Positions 10,211 to 18,206 of a stretch of DNA of 33,902 nucleotides are shown piece after piece. The position numbers were made by a program, and so were the translations under genes. The notes beneath the pieces were generated by a model that did not search any database, was not told the origin of the DNA, and saw only the letters and a program-made list of their open reading frames with translations. Where the stretch lies: positions 147,010 through 180,911 of the forward strand of contig JAHXIQ010000007.1 in assembly GCA_025655555.1 (NCBI GenBank), given 5' to 3'. Every line of letters starts with the position of its first letter. Within the stretch, counting starts at the first letter, position 1. Origin of the DNA: Candidatus Thiodiazotropha sp. (ex Myrtea sp. 'scaly one' KF741663). GTDB taxonomy: Bacteria > Pseudomonadota > Gammaproteobacteria > Chromatiales > Chromatiaceae.

Positions 10211-10303
10211 TTTTCTGTCGCTGCCCCTCGATCGACAAGTCGGAAAACTACTACTCATTGAAGTACTGTTCAGCACCTACCCGCTGTAGAAAACGACAGA
10301 AAA
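10211..10303. repeat. spaced inverted repeat TTTTCTGTCG / CGACAGAAAA upstream of the fliL promoter
   Basis: Ten-base arms at 10211-10220 and 10294-10303 are perfect reverse complements separated by 73 bases. They sit about 100 and 190 bases upstream of the sigma-54 promoter for fliL, the distance at which enhancer-binding activators such as FleQ/FlrC usually bind. They could be two activator half sites or a large hairpin. Nothing else that resembles a gene is visible in 10080-10403. Confidence 0.35.
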
Positions 10304-10403
10304 ATGCCTGCTGACTCAAACATGCAGAGTCAAAGTTTCGTCTTCTTGAGAAATGGAATCTGCAACCAATTGAAATACAAAGAAAAATAATTTAGTTTTT
10401 GTG

Positions 10404-10419
10404 TGGCACCCATTTTGCA
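10404..10419 (+). promoter_or_regulatory. sigma-54 (RpoN) promoter for the fliL operon
   Basis: TGGCACCCATTTTGCA matches the -24/-12 consensus TGGCAC-N5-TTGCW with the required ten bases between the GG (10405-10406) and GC (10417-10418) elements. Transcription would start near 10430, leaving a leader of about 20 bases with AAGGAAA (10440-10446) just before the fliL ATG at 10453. RpoN control of this gene set is typical of polar flagellar hierarchies. The site rules out longer upstream starts for fliL. Confidence 0.85.
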
Positions 10420-10452
10420 TTTCATCGCATAGCTTGTTTAAGGAAATGCATC

Positions 10453-10968
10453 ATGGCAAATGAGAATGGGGCAGAAGAGCTCGATCTGGGTGAAGAGAAA
10501 CCAGGTAAGAGCAAACTGATTATTATTATCGCAGCAGTCGCACTGCTTTTGGTGGGTGGTGGGCTGGCAGCCTATTTCCTGCTTTCAGGTGGAGATGAAG
10601 AACAGGCCGCTGATGAGAGCGGTGAGTTGGCTGCCGAGGAGGCTGCAACTCAAGGGCCTGCACAGTATCTCGATCTTGATCCTGCCTTCGTCGTGACCTT
10701 ACCCGGTAAGCCAAGCCTCTTGCAGGTAGGCGTCAGCGTACGCTTCTCGAATGAGGCCTTGGGAGAGTTCGTCACCCATAACGACCCCATGATTCGTCAC
10801 AATCTGCTCAACTTACTATCTGCCGTGGATGCCAAGGCGTTGAAGAACCGTTCCGAGAAGGAGGCGTTGCAGAAAAAGATGCTGAACGAACTGAACCGCG
10901 TGTTGAAAGAACTGAATGCACCGGCTCAGATTGATGCCCTCTACTTCACCAGTTTTGTGACCCAATAA
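10453..10968 (+). CDS. fliL: flagellar basal body-associated protein FliL
   Basis: 171 residues from ATG 10453, preceded by AAGGAAA. Upstream in-frame TTG/GTG codons are rejected because they overlap the sigma-54 promoter. A short acidic cytoplasmic N terminus (about 1-20), one membrane helix (LIIIIAAVALLLVGGGLAAYF, about 21-43), an acidic linker and a periplasmic FliL domain follow, with the typical ending DALYFTSFVTQ. FliL is an inner-membrane protein that surrounds the stator and supports torque or stator engagement at high load. It is the first gene of the sigma-54 driven operon; fliM follows after 4 bases. Confidence 0.95.
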   Translation: MANENGAEELDLGEEKPGKSKLIIIIAAVALLLVGGGLAAYFLLSGGDEEQAADESGELAAEEAATQGPAQYLDLDPAFVVTLPGKPSLLQVGVSVRFSNEALGEFVTHNDPMIRHNLLNLLSAVDAKALKNRSEKEALQKKMLNELNRVLKELNAPAQIDALYFTSFVTQ

Positions 10969-10972
10969 CGCT

Positions 10973-12019
10973 ATGAGTGCCAGCGACTTACTTTCACAAG
11001 AAGAGATCGATGCCCTATTGCATGGTGTTGACAACGGCGATGTCGCGACTGAGAGCGATGTATCAGAAACCGGCGGTACCAGTGCATACGATTTTACCAG
11101 TCAGGATCGTATCGTTCGTGGACGCCTGCCGACCCTGGAGATGATTAACGAGCGATTCGCCCGCCTGTTTCGTACCAGCCTGTTCAATATGTTGCGGCGT
11201 ACCGCCGATCTTTCGGTCTCCGGCATCCAGATGCAGAAATTTTCGGAGTTCGTGCATAGCCTTTTCGTACCGACCAGTCTGAACATGATCAAGGTGCCGC
11301 CTCTGCGTGGTAAAGGGCTCTTTGTCATTGACCCAAAGCTGGTCTTCAGTGTGGTGGATAACTATTTCGGTGGCAGCGGCCGCTTCCACACCAAGATCGA
11401 GGGACGGGATTTTACGCCGACGGAGAACCGTGTTGTACAGATTCTGCTGAAGCGGGCTTTTGATGATCTCACTCAGGCCTGGCGTCCGGTTTTTCGTGTT
11501 GGCTTTGAATATAGCGGTTCAGAGGTCAATCCCCAGTTCGCCAACATTGTCAGTCCCTCCGAGGTGGTGGTAGTCACCTCCTTTCATGTGGATCTGGAGA
11601 GCGGTGGCGGTGATTTCCATGTCTGCTTGCCCTATTCAATGCTGGAGCCGATTCGTGAACTGCTCGATGCCGGTGTGCAGAGTGACCGGGGTGAGCGGGA
11701 TGAGCGCTGGGAACATTCTCTGCGGGAGGAGATCCTTGCAGCAAAGGTTGAGCTCAGCAGCACGCTGGCCGATGTGCAGATGTCTGTCAAAGAGCTGGCC
11801 AGTTTGAAGAAAGGCGACATCATTCCCTTCGAGATGCCGAGTGAAGTCGAAGTCGAAGCGGCGGAAGTGCCGGTCTTCAAAGCACGCCTGGGAGTGGCTG
11901 ACGGCAACTATTCGCTGAAGGTTTCAGAGTGGCTGCAGAAGTCGAAGCGCAAAGGTTTGCATGAATATCTCGAGATGGAGAGGAAGTCCATCGAACAGGA
12001 AAACAAAGCTGGCGATTGA
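10973..12019 (+). CDS. fliM: flagellar motor switch protein FliM
   Basis: 348 residues. The N terminus has the CheY-P binding motif LLSQEEIDALL (6-16). The middle FliM domain carries the GGSG region (PKLVFSVVDNYFGGSGR) used for contacting FliG, and a SpoA domain occupies the C-terminal 80 residues. FliM forms the middle of the cytoplasmic C-ring and changes rotation when phosphorylated CheY binds. Length fits the Pseudomonas-type protein (about 320-350). ATG 10973 lies 4 bases after the fliL stop with no strong ribosome binding site, suggesting translational coupling. Confidence 0.97.
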   Translation: MSASDLLSQEEIDALLHGVDNGDVATESDVSETGGTSAYDFTSQDRIVRGRLPTLEMINERFARLFRTSLFNMLRRTADLSVSGIQMQKFSEFVHSLFVPTSLNMIKVPPLRGKGLFVIDPKLVFSVVDNYFGGSGRFHTKIEGRDFTPTENRVVQILLKRAFDDLTQAWRPVFRVGFEYSGSEVNPQFANIVSPSEVVVVTSFHVDLESGGGDFHVCLPYSMLEPIRELLDAGVQSDRGERDERWEHSLREEILAAKVELSSTLADVQMSVKELASLKKGDIIPFEMPSEVEVEAAEVPVFKARLGVADGNYSLKVSEWLQKSKRKGLHEYLEMERKSIEQENKAGD

Positions 12020-12070
12020 GTAACACAGGTACCCGATGCCTGAACTGATTACCCTGAGAGGGTCAAGAGT

Positions 12071-12475
12071 ATGAATGAAGAAACCAAGACCGATCCCAAT
12101 GAGGCACTGGCCGATGAGTGGGCAGCCGCACTGGATGAACAGGACGATGACGAGAGCGGAGATGCGGCAGCGACAGCCACTTTCGATGAGCTGACTGACG
12201 AATCGGGTAATGATTCGGTCAACATGGATGCCATCCTCGACGTGCCGGTGACGATCTCCATGGAGATCGGGCGCACCAAGATCAATATCCGAAATCTGCT
12301 GCAGCTCAATCAGGGCTCGGTGGTGGAATTGGACAGGCTGGCAGGTGAACCGATGGATGTATTGGTTAACGGCACACTCATCGCGCAGGGAGAAGTGGTT
12401 GTGGTAAATGAAAAATTCGGCCTGCGTCTCACCGATATCATCAGCCCATCGGAACGCGTCAAGAGATTGAGCTGA
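12071..12475 (+). CDS. fliN: flagellar motor switch protein FliN
   Basis: 134 residues. An acidic, low-complexity N-terminal half (about 1-55, rich in Asp, Glu and Ala) is followed by a SpoA domain: ILDVPVTISMEIGRT, LLQLNQGSVVELD and GEVVVVNEKFGLRLTDIIS. FliN forms the bottom of the C-ring with FliM and helps dock the export ATPase complex. The N-terminal extension is usual in gammaproteobacterial FliN. There are 51 untranslated bases after fliM. Its stop overlaps the fliO start by one base (TGATG at 12473-12477). Confidence 0.96.
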   Translation: MNEETKTDPNEALADEWAAALDEQDDDESGDAAATATFDELTDESGNDSVNMDAILDVPVTISMEIGRTKINIRNLLQLNQGSVVELDRLAGEPMDVLVNGTLIAQGEVVVVNEKFGLRLTDIISPSERVKRLS

Positions 12476-12885
12476 TGCTTCGCTGGACGCCACTCCTGCT
12501 GTTGATCAGTGACACCCTGCTGGCTGTTGAGTCGGTTGAGAAAGGGCTGGGTGTCAAGACAACGCCGCTCGGCACCGAGAGCCTGTTTCAGACCGCAGGC
12601 GGGCTGTTACTGATTCTCGGTCTTATCATTGGTGGAGCCTGGCTTTTCAAACGTTATGCTCATCTCCCCATGGCCGGCAAAGGTTATGTGAAAGTGCTGG
12701 GCGGTGCCTCGGTCGGCGCCCGTGAGCGGGTGGTCGTAGTAGAAGTGGAGAATGCTCGTTTGTTGTTGGGCGTTGCCCCGGGTCAGGTGCGTACCCTCTA
12801 TGAATTACCCGCCGGTGATGCCTTTCAGCAGGAGCTGACTAAAGCTCATGGTGAGGGAACCAGCGACAGGACAGCAGCATCATGA
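12475..12885 (+). CDS. fliO: flagellar biosynthesis protein FliO
   Basis: 136 residues. A short hydrophobic N terminus could act as a signal, followed by one clear membrane helix ([22 protein letters not shown], about 40-60) and a small cytoplasmic domain with the FliO pattern [21 protein letters not shown] and [16 protein letters not shown]. FliO assists assembly of the FliP ring in the export gate. Position between fliN and fliP is diagnostic. Start and stop overlap the neighbouring genes by one and four bases. Confidence 0.92.
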   Translation: MLRWTPLLLLISDTLLAVESVEKGLGVKTTPLGTESLFQTAGGLLLILGLIIGGAWLFKRYAHLPMAGKGYVKVLGGASVGARERVVVVEVENARLLLGVAPGQVRTLYELPAGDAFQQELTKAHGEGTSDRTAAS

Positions 12886-13616
12886 AGATCTGGCTGGTTA
12901 TTGCCGGACTGTTGCTGAGTAACCTGGTGCAAGCCGCACCGGGTGTTGATGCCTTTAGTGTAGTGACGGATGGGGAGGGTGGACAGACCTACACGCTGAC
13001 CATCCAGATTTTGCTCTTTATGACCGCCCTGACCCTGTTGCCCGGGGCGCTCATGATGATGACCTCCTTTGCCCGCATCATCATTGTGCTGGCCATTCTA
13101 CGCCAGGCGCTCGGTACCCAGAATACGCCCTCGAATCAGATTCTCATCGGCCTGGCTCTGTTTCTCACCCTCTTCATCATGATGCCGGTCTTCAACGAGG
13201 TGAATCAGGTAGCGGTACAACCCTATCTGGCCGAAGAGATCGATACGGTGCAGGCACTGCAGGCAGCCGCCACGCCTTTCCATGAATTCATGATGGCTCA
13301 GACCCGGGAAGATGACCTGGCCCTGTTTGCCCGAATCGGCGATTTCGGCGACATCGCCGAACCGGCGGATGTGCCTTTCAGTCTGTTGCTACCGTCTTTC
13401 GCTACCAGTGAACTTAAAACCGGTTTCCAGATCGGCTTTCTACTCTTTATCCCTTTTCTGATTATCGACATCGTGGTTGCCAGCGTGTTGATGTCGATGG
13501 GTATGATGATGTTATCGCCCATGATCATTTCATTGCCGTTCAAGATCATGTTGTTCGTATTAATCGATGGTTGGGCGCTGGTCTTCGGCACCCTGGCGTC
13601 GAGTTTTCAAGTTTAA
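12882..13616 (+). CDS. fliP: flagellar export gate protein FliP
   Basis: 244 residues. A cleavable signal peptide (about 1-18, ending LVQA/A) is typical for FliP. Membrane segments are visible at about 43-62, 85-105, 185-210 and 213-235. Family motifs include [24 protein letters not shown] and, near the end, [14 protein letters not shown]. FliP forms the pentameric core of the flagellar type III export gate with FliQ and FliR. The start overlaps fliO by ATGA. Length is standard (about 245). Confidence 0.97.
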   Translation: MKIWLVIAGLLLSNLVQAAPGVDAFSVVTDGEGGQTYTLTIQILLFMTALTLLPGALMMMTSFARIIIVLAILRQALGTQNTPSNQILIGLALFLTLFIMMPVFNEVNQVAVQPYLAEEIDTVQALQAAATPFHEFMMAQTREDDLALFARIGDFGDIAEPADVPFSLLLPSFATSELKTGFQIGFLLFIPFLIIDIVVASVLMSMGMMMLSPMIISLPFKIMLFVLIDGWALVFGTLASSFQV

Positions 13617-13631
13617 CCGGGAGAATCGATC

Positions 13632-13901
13632 ATGAGTCCCGATACCGTCATGTCAATCGGCCAGAACACTCTCGAGGTGGTCGGTATTCTTACCGGCATG
13701 GTGCTGCTGCCCGCGCTGGCAGTGGGTTTGTTAATCGCCATGTTTCAGGCAGCCACACAGATCAATGAAATGACACTGACCTTCATCCCCAAACTGGTGG
13801 TGGTGGGTCTGGTGCTGATGCTGGCGGGTAACTGGATGATTCAGCTGTTGATGAATTTTTCGTTGAACCTCATCGAGAGTATCCCAGAGTTGATCCACTA
13901 G
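13632..13901 (+). CDS. fliQ: flagellar export gate protein FliQ
   Basis: 89 residues with two membrane helices (about 17-38 and 52-75), the usual size and topology. The segment LLIAMFQAATQINEMTLTF is the conserved FliQ motif. FliQ winds around the FliP/FliR core of the export gate. It starts 15 bases after fliP with GGGAG (13619-13623) upstream, and fliR follows 17 bases later. Confidence 0.96.
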   Translation: MSPDTVMSIGQNTLEVVGILTGMVLLPALAVGLLIAMFQAATQINEMTLTFIPKLVVVGLVLMLAGNWMIQLLMNFSLNLIESIPELIH

Positions 13902-13918
13902 GTGGTATCGGGAATCCA

Positions 13919-14698
13919 ATGATCATCAATGAGGCACAATTCAACGCTTGGATGGCGGCCTACCTTTGGCCCATGGTGCGAATCGGCGCCATGTTACTGG
14001 CAGCACCCCTGTTTAGTTCACGTCAGGTGCCTGTCAGATTTCGTATTGTGCTGATGCTGCTGATCACCTGGACAATCATTCCAACCCTGCCTCCCATGCC
14101 ACCAGCCGATGTGTTGAGTCATACCGGTTTTATGATCATGCTGCAGCAGATTGTGATCGGCGTCATCATGGGTTTCCTGCTGCAGATGGTGTTTGGTGCG
14201 CTGGTCTTTGGTGGGCAGGTGGTAGCCTACAGCACAGGGCTGGGCTTTGCTTCCATGGTCGATCCGCAGAATGGGGTGCAGGTGCCCGTTGTCGCCCAGT
14301 TCTATCTGATTTTAGCGACGCTTCTGTTTCTTATCTCCAATGGCCATCTGCTTGCAATTGAGTTGGTGGCCGATAGTTTCCAGACACTGCCGGTGGCGAT
14401 GGATGGGATATCGCGTAACGGATTTCTTGATATTGTCGCCTGGGGCAGCCGTCTTTTTGCCGGCGGATTGCTGATCGCACTACCCATCGTCGGCGCCATG
14501 CTGATGGTCAACATGGGGATGGGTGTCGTCATGCGTGCCGCGCCACAATTGAATATCTTTTCCGTCGGTTTTCCCATCACCATGCTGTTGGGTTTTGCCC
14601 TCATGTGGGTGACGTTGCCCAATCTGTTCAACGTCTTCAATGAGTTCCTCGACGAGTCTTTTCAACTCATCATGCAGACCCTGCGCGTGACGAGGTGA
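13919..14698 (+). CDS. fliR: flagellar export gate protein FliR
   Basis: 259 residues with about six hydrophobic segments. Typical FliR features are MLLAAPLFSSRQVPVRFRI near the N terminus, FGALVFGGQVVAYSTGLGFA in the middle and GFPITMLLGFALMW near the end. FliR completes the FliP5-Q4-R1 export gate and contacts FlhB. The stop codon overlaps the ribosome binding site of flhB, so the two are tightly coupled. Confidence 0.96.
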   Translation: MIINEAQFNAWMAAYLWPMVRIGAMLLAAPLFSSRQVPVRFRIVLMLLITWTIIPTLPPMPPADVLSHTGFMIMLQQIVIGVIMGFLLQMVFGALVFGGQVVAYSTGLGFASMVDPQNGVQVPVVAQFYLILATLLFLISNGHLLAIELVADSFQTLPVAMDGISRNGFLDIVAWGSRLFAGGLLIALPIVGAMLMVNMGMGVVMRAAPQLNIFSVGFPITMLLGFALMWVTLPNLFNVFNEFLDESFQLIMQTLRVTR

Positions 14699-14701
14699 GT
14701 G

Positions 14702-15838
14702 ATGGCTGAGAACAAAGACGGTCAGGAAAAAACAGAACAACCGACAGCGAAACGGTTGGATGATGCCAAGCGGAAAGGGCAGGTGCCCCGCTCGCGTGAA
14801 CTCAATACCATGATGGTGACCATGATCGGTGTGATAAGCCTGGTGGTCATGAGCAAATCATTGGGCAACAGCCTGTCGGAGATGATGAGTCAACGATTTG
14901 TTTTGACCCGGGAAGAGATCTTTGACGTCAACAGCATGTTCATTCATCTGGGCGAAGGCATCGCACAGATCTTTCTGAGTCTGACGCCCTTTTTTCTGAT
15001 GGTCATTGTTGCCGCTATTCTTAGTTCCGTTGCCTTGGGTGGGTTTTCCATCAGCGCAGAAGCGCTGACACCGAAGCTGGATAAGCTGAGTCCGCTAAAA
15101 GGTCTTAAACGTGTCTTTTCAGCACGTGGGTTGGTGGAGTTGGTTAAGGCAATGGCCAAGTTCCTGCTCATCGGCGGGATCACGGTTCTGCTTCTCTATA
15201 CAAGTCTGGATAAGTTTCTCTCTCTGCATGAGATGGATATGAACCAGGCCATCGATCGGCTCAATGGCCTGATTGGCGGGTCGGTAATCCTGATGACCTC
15301 GACCTTGATTATTATTGCTGCCATCGATGTGCCGTTTCAGCTGTGGGAACACAAGCGCCAGTTGAAGATGACCCGTCAGGAGCTGCGCGATGAGATGAAA
15401 GAGACCGAAGGTAAGCCCGAGGTCAAAAGCCGTATTCGACAGCTGCAACGTGAGATGGCGCAGCGCCGCATGATGGAGGAGGTACCGAAGGCTGATGTCA
15501 TCGTCACCAACCCGACCCACTTTGCCGTGGCACTGAAATATGACCCTGAACACATGCATGCGCCGAAGTTGTTAGCGAAAGGCGCCGACCTGGTGGCAAT
15601 GAATATCCGCCAGGTGGCACAGGAATCCCGTGTGCCGCTGGTTGAGTCTCCGGTACTCGCCCGGGCCATCTACTACCACACAGAGCTGGATGCCTTTATC
15701 CCCGCAGGACTCTACATGGCGGTAGCCAGGCTACTGGCCTATGTCTTCCAACTCAGGGCATACCGCACCGAGGGTGGAGACAGGCCTGAGTTGCCGGATG
15801 ATCTGCAGGTGCCGGATGAGTTTAAACACGACGAGTAA
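14702..15838 (+). CDS. flhB: flagellar export substrate-specificity switch protein FlhB
   Basis: 378 residues from ATG 14702. A GTG directly before it (14699) is less likely because it would sit only 2 bases from the GAGGT ribosome binding site (14692-14696). The N terminus EKTEQPTAKRLDDAKRKGQV, four membrane helices, and the cytoplasmic autocleavage motif N270-P271-T272-H273 are all present. Self-cleavage at NPTH switches export from rod/hook to filament substrates. After flhB the tight packing of the cluster is broken by a 209-base foldback region. Confidence 0.97.
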   Translation: MAENKDGQEKTEQPTAKRLDDAKRKGQVPRSRELNTMMVTMIGVISLVVMSKSLGNSLSEMMSQRFVLTREEIFDVNSMFIHLGEGIAQIFLSLTPFFLMVIVAAILSSVALGGFSISAEALTPKLDKLSPLKGLKRVFSARGLVELVKAMAKFLLIGGITVLLLYTSLDKFLSLHEMDMNQAIDRLNGLIGGSVILMTSTLIIIAAIDVPFQLWEHKRQLKMTRQELRDEMKETEGKPEVKSRIRQLQREMAQRRMMEEVPKADVIVTNPTHFAVALKYDPEHMHAPKLLAKGADLVAMNIRQVAQESRVPLVESPVLARAIYYHTELDAFIPAGLYMAVARLLAYVFQLRAYRTEGGDRPELPDDLQVPDEFKHDE

Positions 15839-16047
15839 ATTTGAATTTTGAGTTTTGAGTTATGAATTTTGAATTGATGAGTGCGTGGTACGCACAGTTT
15901 TTTCTAGGCTACATGCCCCCCAAATTTTTGGGAGACAGAGTCGCCAGAGTGATTCTAATTGTCAACATGCATAAAAAAGCGCGAGTGAAACGAGCACCTT
16001 AATTCAAAATTCACCATTCAAAATTCATAATTATTTAAGGTAAGAAG
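15839..16047. mobile_element. MITE-like foldback sequence between flhB and flhA
   Basis: The gap contains AT-rich arms built from repeated GAATTTTGA. TTATGAATTTTGAAT at about 15860-15874 is the reverse complement of ATTCAAAATTCATAA at 16016-16030, and further copies of the same heptamer theme lie at 15841-15860 and 15999-16012. Between the arms are two hairpins, GTGCG/CGCAC near 15881-15895 and CCCAAA/TTTGGG near 15918-15931. There is no open frame of note. Size, terminal repeats and lack of coding fit a non-autonomous foldback or MITE-type element; a regulatory spacer is the alternative. AAGGTAAG just before 16048 is the flhA ribosome binding site. Confidence 0.45.
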
Positions 16048-18150
16048 ATGGATGCCACAGCAATTCTGAGCAATGTAAAGCAAGCAGGGGCACGCGGTCT
16101 CGGTGCTCCAATAGTGCTGGTGATGTTGCTTGCGATGGTGATTATCCCATTGCCACCCATTGCCCTCGATATGTTCTTTACGTTCAATATCACCCTTTCC
16201 CTGGTGGTTATGCTGGTGGTGGTTTATACACGCCGCCCGCTGGAATTCTCGGTCTTTCCCAGTCTTCTATTGATAGCAACGTTATTACGTCTGGCACTAA
16301 ACGTGGCTTCCACCCGGGTGGTGTTGTTGGAAGGTCATACCGGTGGCGATGCGGCCGGTAAGGTCATCGAGGCCTTTGGCGCGTTTGTCATCGGCGGCAA
16401 CTATGCGGTCGGTCTGGTTGTCTTCCTGATTCTGGTGATTATCAACTTCGTGGTGGTTACCAAAGGTGCCGGACGTGTTTCAGAAGTCAGCGCTCGATTC
16501 ACTTTGGATGCTATGCCGGGTAAGCAGATGGCTATCGATGCCGATCTCAATTCGGGACTGATCAGTCAGGACGAAGCACGTGAGCGTCGTGATGAGGTGG
16601 CTAAGGAAGCCGATTTCTACGGGGCGATGGATGGTGCCAGCAAATTTGTACGAGGCGATGCCGTTGCCGGTATTTTGATCCTCTTCATCAATATTCTTGG
16701 CGGGCTCTCCATCGGTATGGCCCAACATGATCTCGACTTCTCAACCGCGCTGCAGAATTATGTCTTGCTGACCATCGGTGATGGTCTGGTGGCACAGATT
16801 CCATCATTGTTGCTGTCGACCTCTGCGGCGATCATCGTCACCCGTGTTGCCAGCACCCAGGACGTGGGTGGTCAGATCGTCAGTCAGCTCTTTACCAGTC
16901 CCAAAGCCCTGACGGTGGCCGCTACCGTGCTGTTTCTCATGGGCATCATCCCCGGTATGCCCAACTTCGCATTCCTGACACTGGCGGCTGCCGCCGGCGC
17001 CGCTGCCTGGATGATCTGGCAACGCCAACAACAACCGGAACCAGCGCCTGTGGAGGAAGCCCCACAAGAGGCGCCTGAACAGCATGATTTGGGTTGGGAG
17101 GATGTGCAACCGGTTGATCTGATCGGTCTGGAAGTCGGCTATCGACTGATCCCCTTGGTAGACCGAAATCAGGGCGGCCAGTTGATGAACCGTATCAAAG
17201 GCGTGAGACGCAAATTGTCACAGGAGCTGGGGTTCCTCATCCCGTCTGTGCATATCCGTGACAATCTTGACTTGACGCCCAACAGCTATCGCATTTCGAT
17301 TAACGGGGTGGCGATGGCACAGGCGGAAATCCTGCCCGATCGTGAATTGGCGATCAATCCGGGACAGGTCTTCGGTGAGTTGCAGGGTGTCGCCACCAAA
17401 GATCCGACCTTTGGTCTGGATGCGGTCTGGATCGAACCCGAACAGAAGGATCAGGCACAGACGCTGGGTTATACCGTGGTCGATGCCAGCACAGTGGTCG
17501 CTACCCACTTGAGCGAGATTCTTAATGGCCAGGCCAGTGAACTGTTAGGACATGAGGAGGTGCAGCAACTGTTCGACATGTTGGCCAAATCCGCACCCAA
17601 ACTGGTGGAGGATCTGATTCCCAATACCCTGCCGATGAGCGTGGTGGTGAAGATCCTGCAGAACCTGTTGGCGGAGCATGTGCCGATCCGTGATGTTCGC
17701 CGAATCGCCGAAACCTTGGCGGAGCAGGCGCCCAGGAGTCAAGACCCCGGCGTTTTGACGGCAGCGGTAAGGGTGGCCTTGTCACGGGGTATCGTGCAGC
17801 AACTTACTGGAACTACTGAAGAAATTCCTGTTGCCGTGTTGGATGCGAGTTTGGAACAGTTATTGCAACGTACCATGCAATCCTCGGAAGAGGGTCAGGC
17901 CGGCTTCGAACCCGGACTGGCTGAGAGACTGCAAAGTGCTCTGGGTGAGACCCAGGCGGCCATGGAAGCACAAGGCCAGGAGGGGATACTCCTGGTAGCG
18001 GCACCGATCAGGCCCTGGATGGCAAGATTTGCCAAACATGCGGCACCTGGATTGCACGTTCTCTCTTATAACGAGATACCGGACAACCGCCAGATCAAGG
18101 TGGTTTCCACAATAGGTAACACAAGCGCAGAGATGAGACAGGAAGGCTGA
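16048..18150 (+). CDS. flhA: flagellar export gate protein FlhA
   Basis: 700 residues, the normal FlhA length. The first 330 or so hold about eight membrane helices, with PLPPIALDMFFTFNI, the RLALNVASTRVVLL segment and the conserved cytoplasmic loop (GKQMAIDADLNSGLI, KEADFYGAMDGASKFVRGD). The C-terminal 350 residues form the cytoplasmic ring domain that receives export substrates and chaperones; it contains DPTFGLDAVWI and the ATHLSEIL segment. FlhA works with FlhB and FliPQR to use the proton motive force for export. The start ATG has AAGGTAAG upstream. A Glu/Pro-rich linker (about 328-348) separates the two halves. Confidence 0.97.
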   Translation: MDATAILSNVKQAGARGLGAPIVLVMLLAMVIIPLPPIALDMFFTFNITLSLVVMLVVVYTRRPLEFSVFPSLLLIATLLRLALNVASTRVVLLEGHTGGDAAGKVIEAFGAFVIGGNYAVGLVVFLILVIINFVVVTKGAGRVSEVSARFTLDAMPGKQMAIDADLNSGLISQDEARERRDEVAKEADFYGAMDGASKFVRGDAVAGILILFINILGGLSIGMAQHDLDFSTALQNYVLLTIGDGLVAQIPSLLLSTSAAIIVTRVASTQDVGGQIVSQLFTSPKALTVAATVLFLMGIIPGMPNFAFLTLAAAAGAAAWMIWQRQQQPEPAPVEEAPQEAPEQHDLGWEDVQPVDLIGLEVGYRLIPLVDRNQGGQLMNRIKGVRRKLSQELGFLIPSVHIRDNLDLTPNSYRISINGVAMAQAEILPDRELAINPGQVFGELQGVATKDPTFGLDAVWIEPEQKDQAQTLGYTVVDASTVVATHLSEILNGQASELLGHEEVQQLFDMLAKSAPKLVEDLIPNTLPMSVVVKILQNLLAEHVPIRDVRRIAETLAEQAPRSQDPGVLTAAVRVALSRGIVQQLTGTTEEIPVAVLDASLEQLLQRTMQSSEEGQAGFEPGLAERLQSALGETQAAMEAQGQEGILLVAAPIRPWMARFAKHAAPGLHVLSYNEIPDNRQIKVVSTIGNTSAEMRQEG

Positions 18151-18206
18151 GGGGTCGATACCTAACCAGGTGCGACTCTCCAGACTGAACCAGGGGATCG
18201 CAACTG

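Noticed and set aside
10399..10452. Longer fliL start at TTG 10399
   Set aside because: It would translate through the sigma-54 promoter and the predicted transcription start; ATG 10453 has a good ribosome binding site and the family N terminus.
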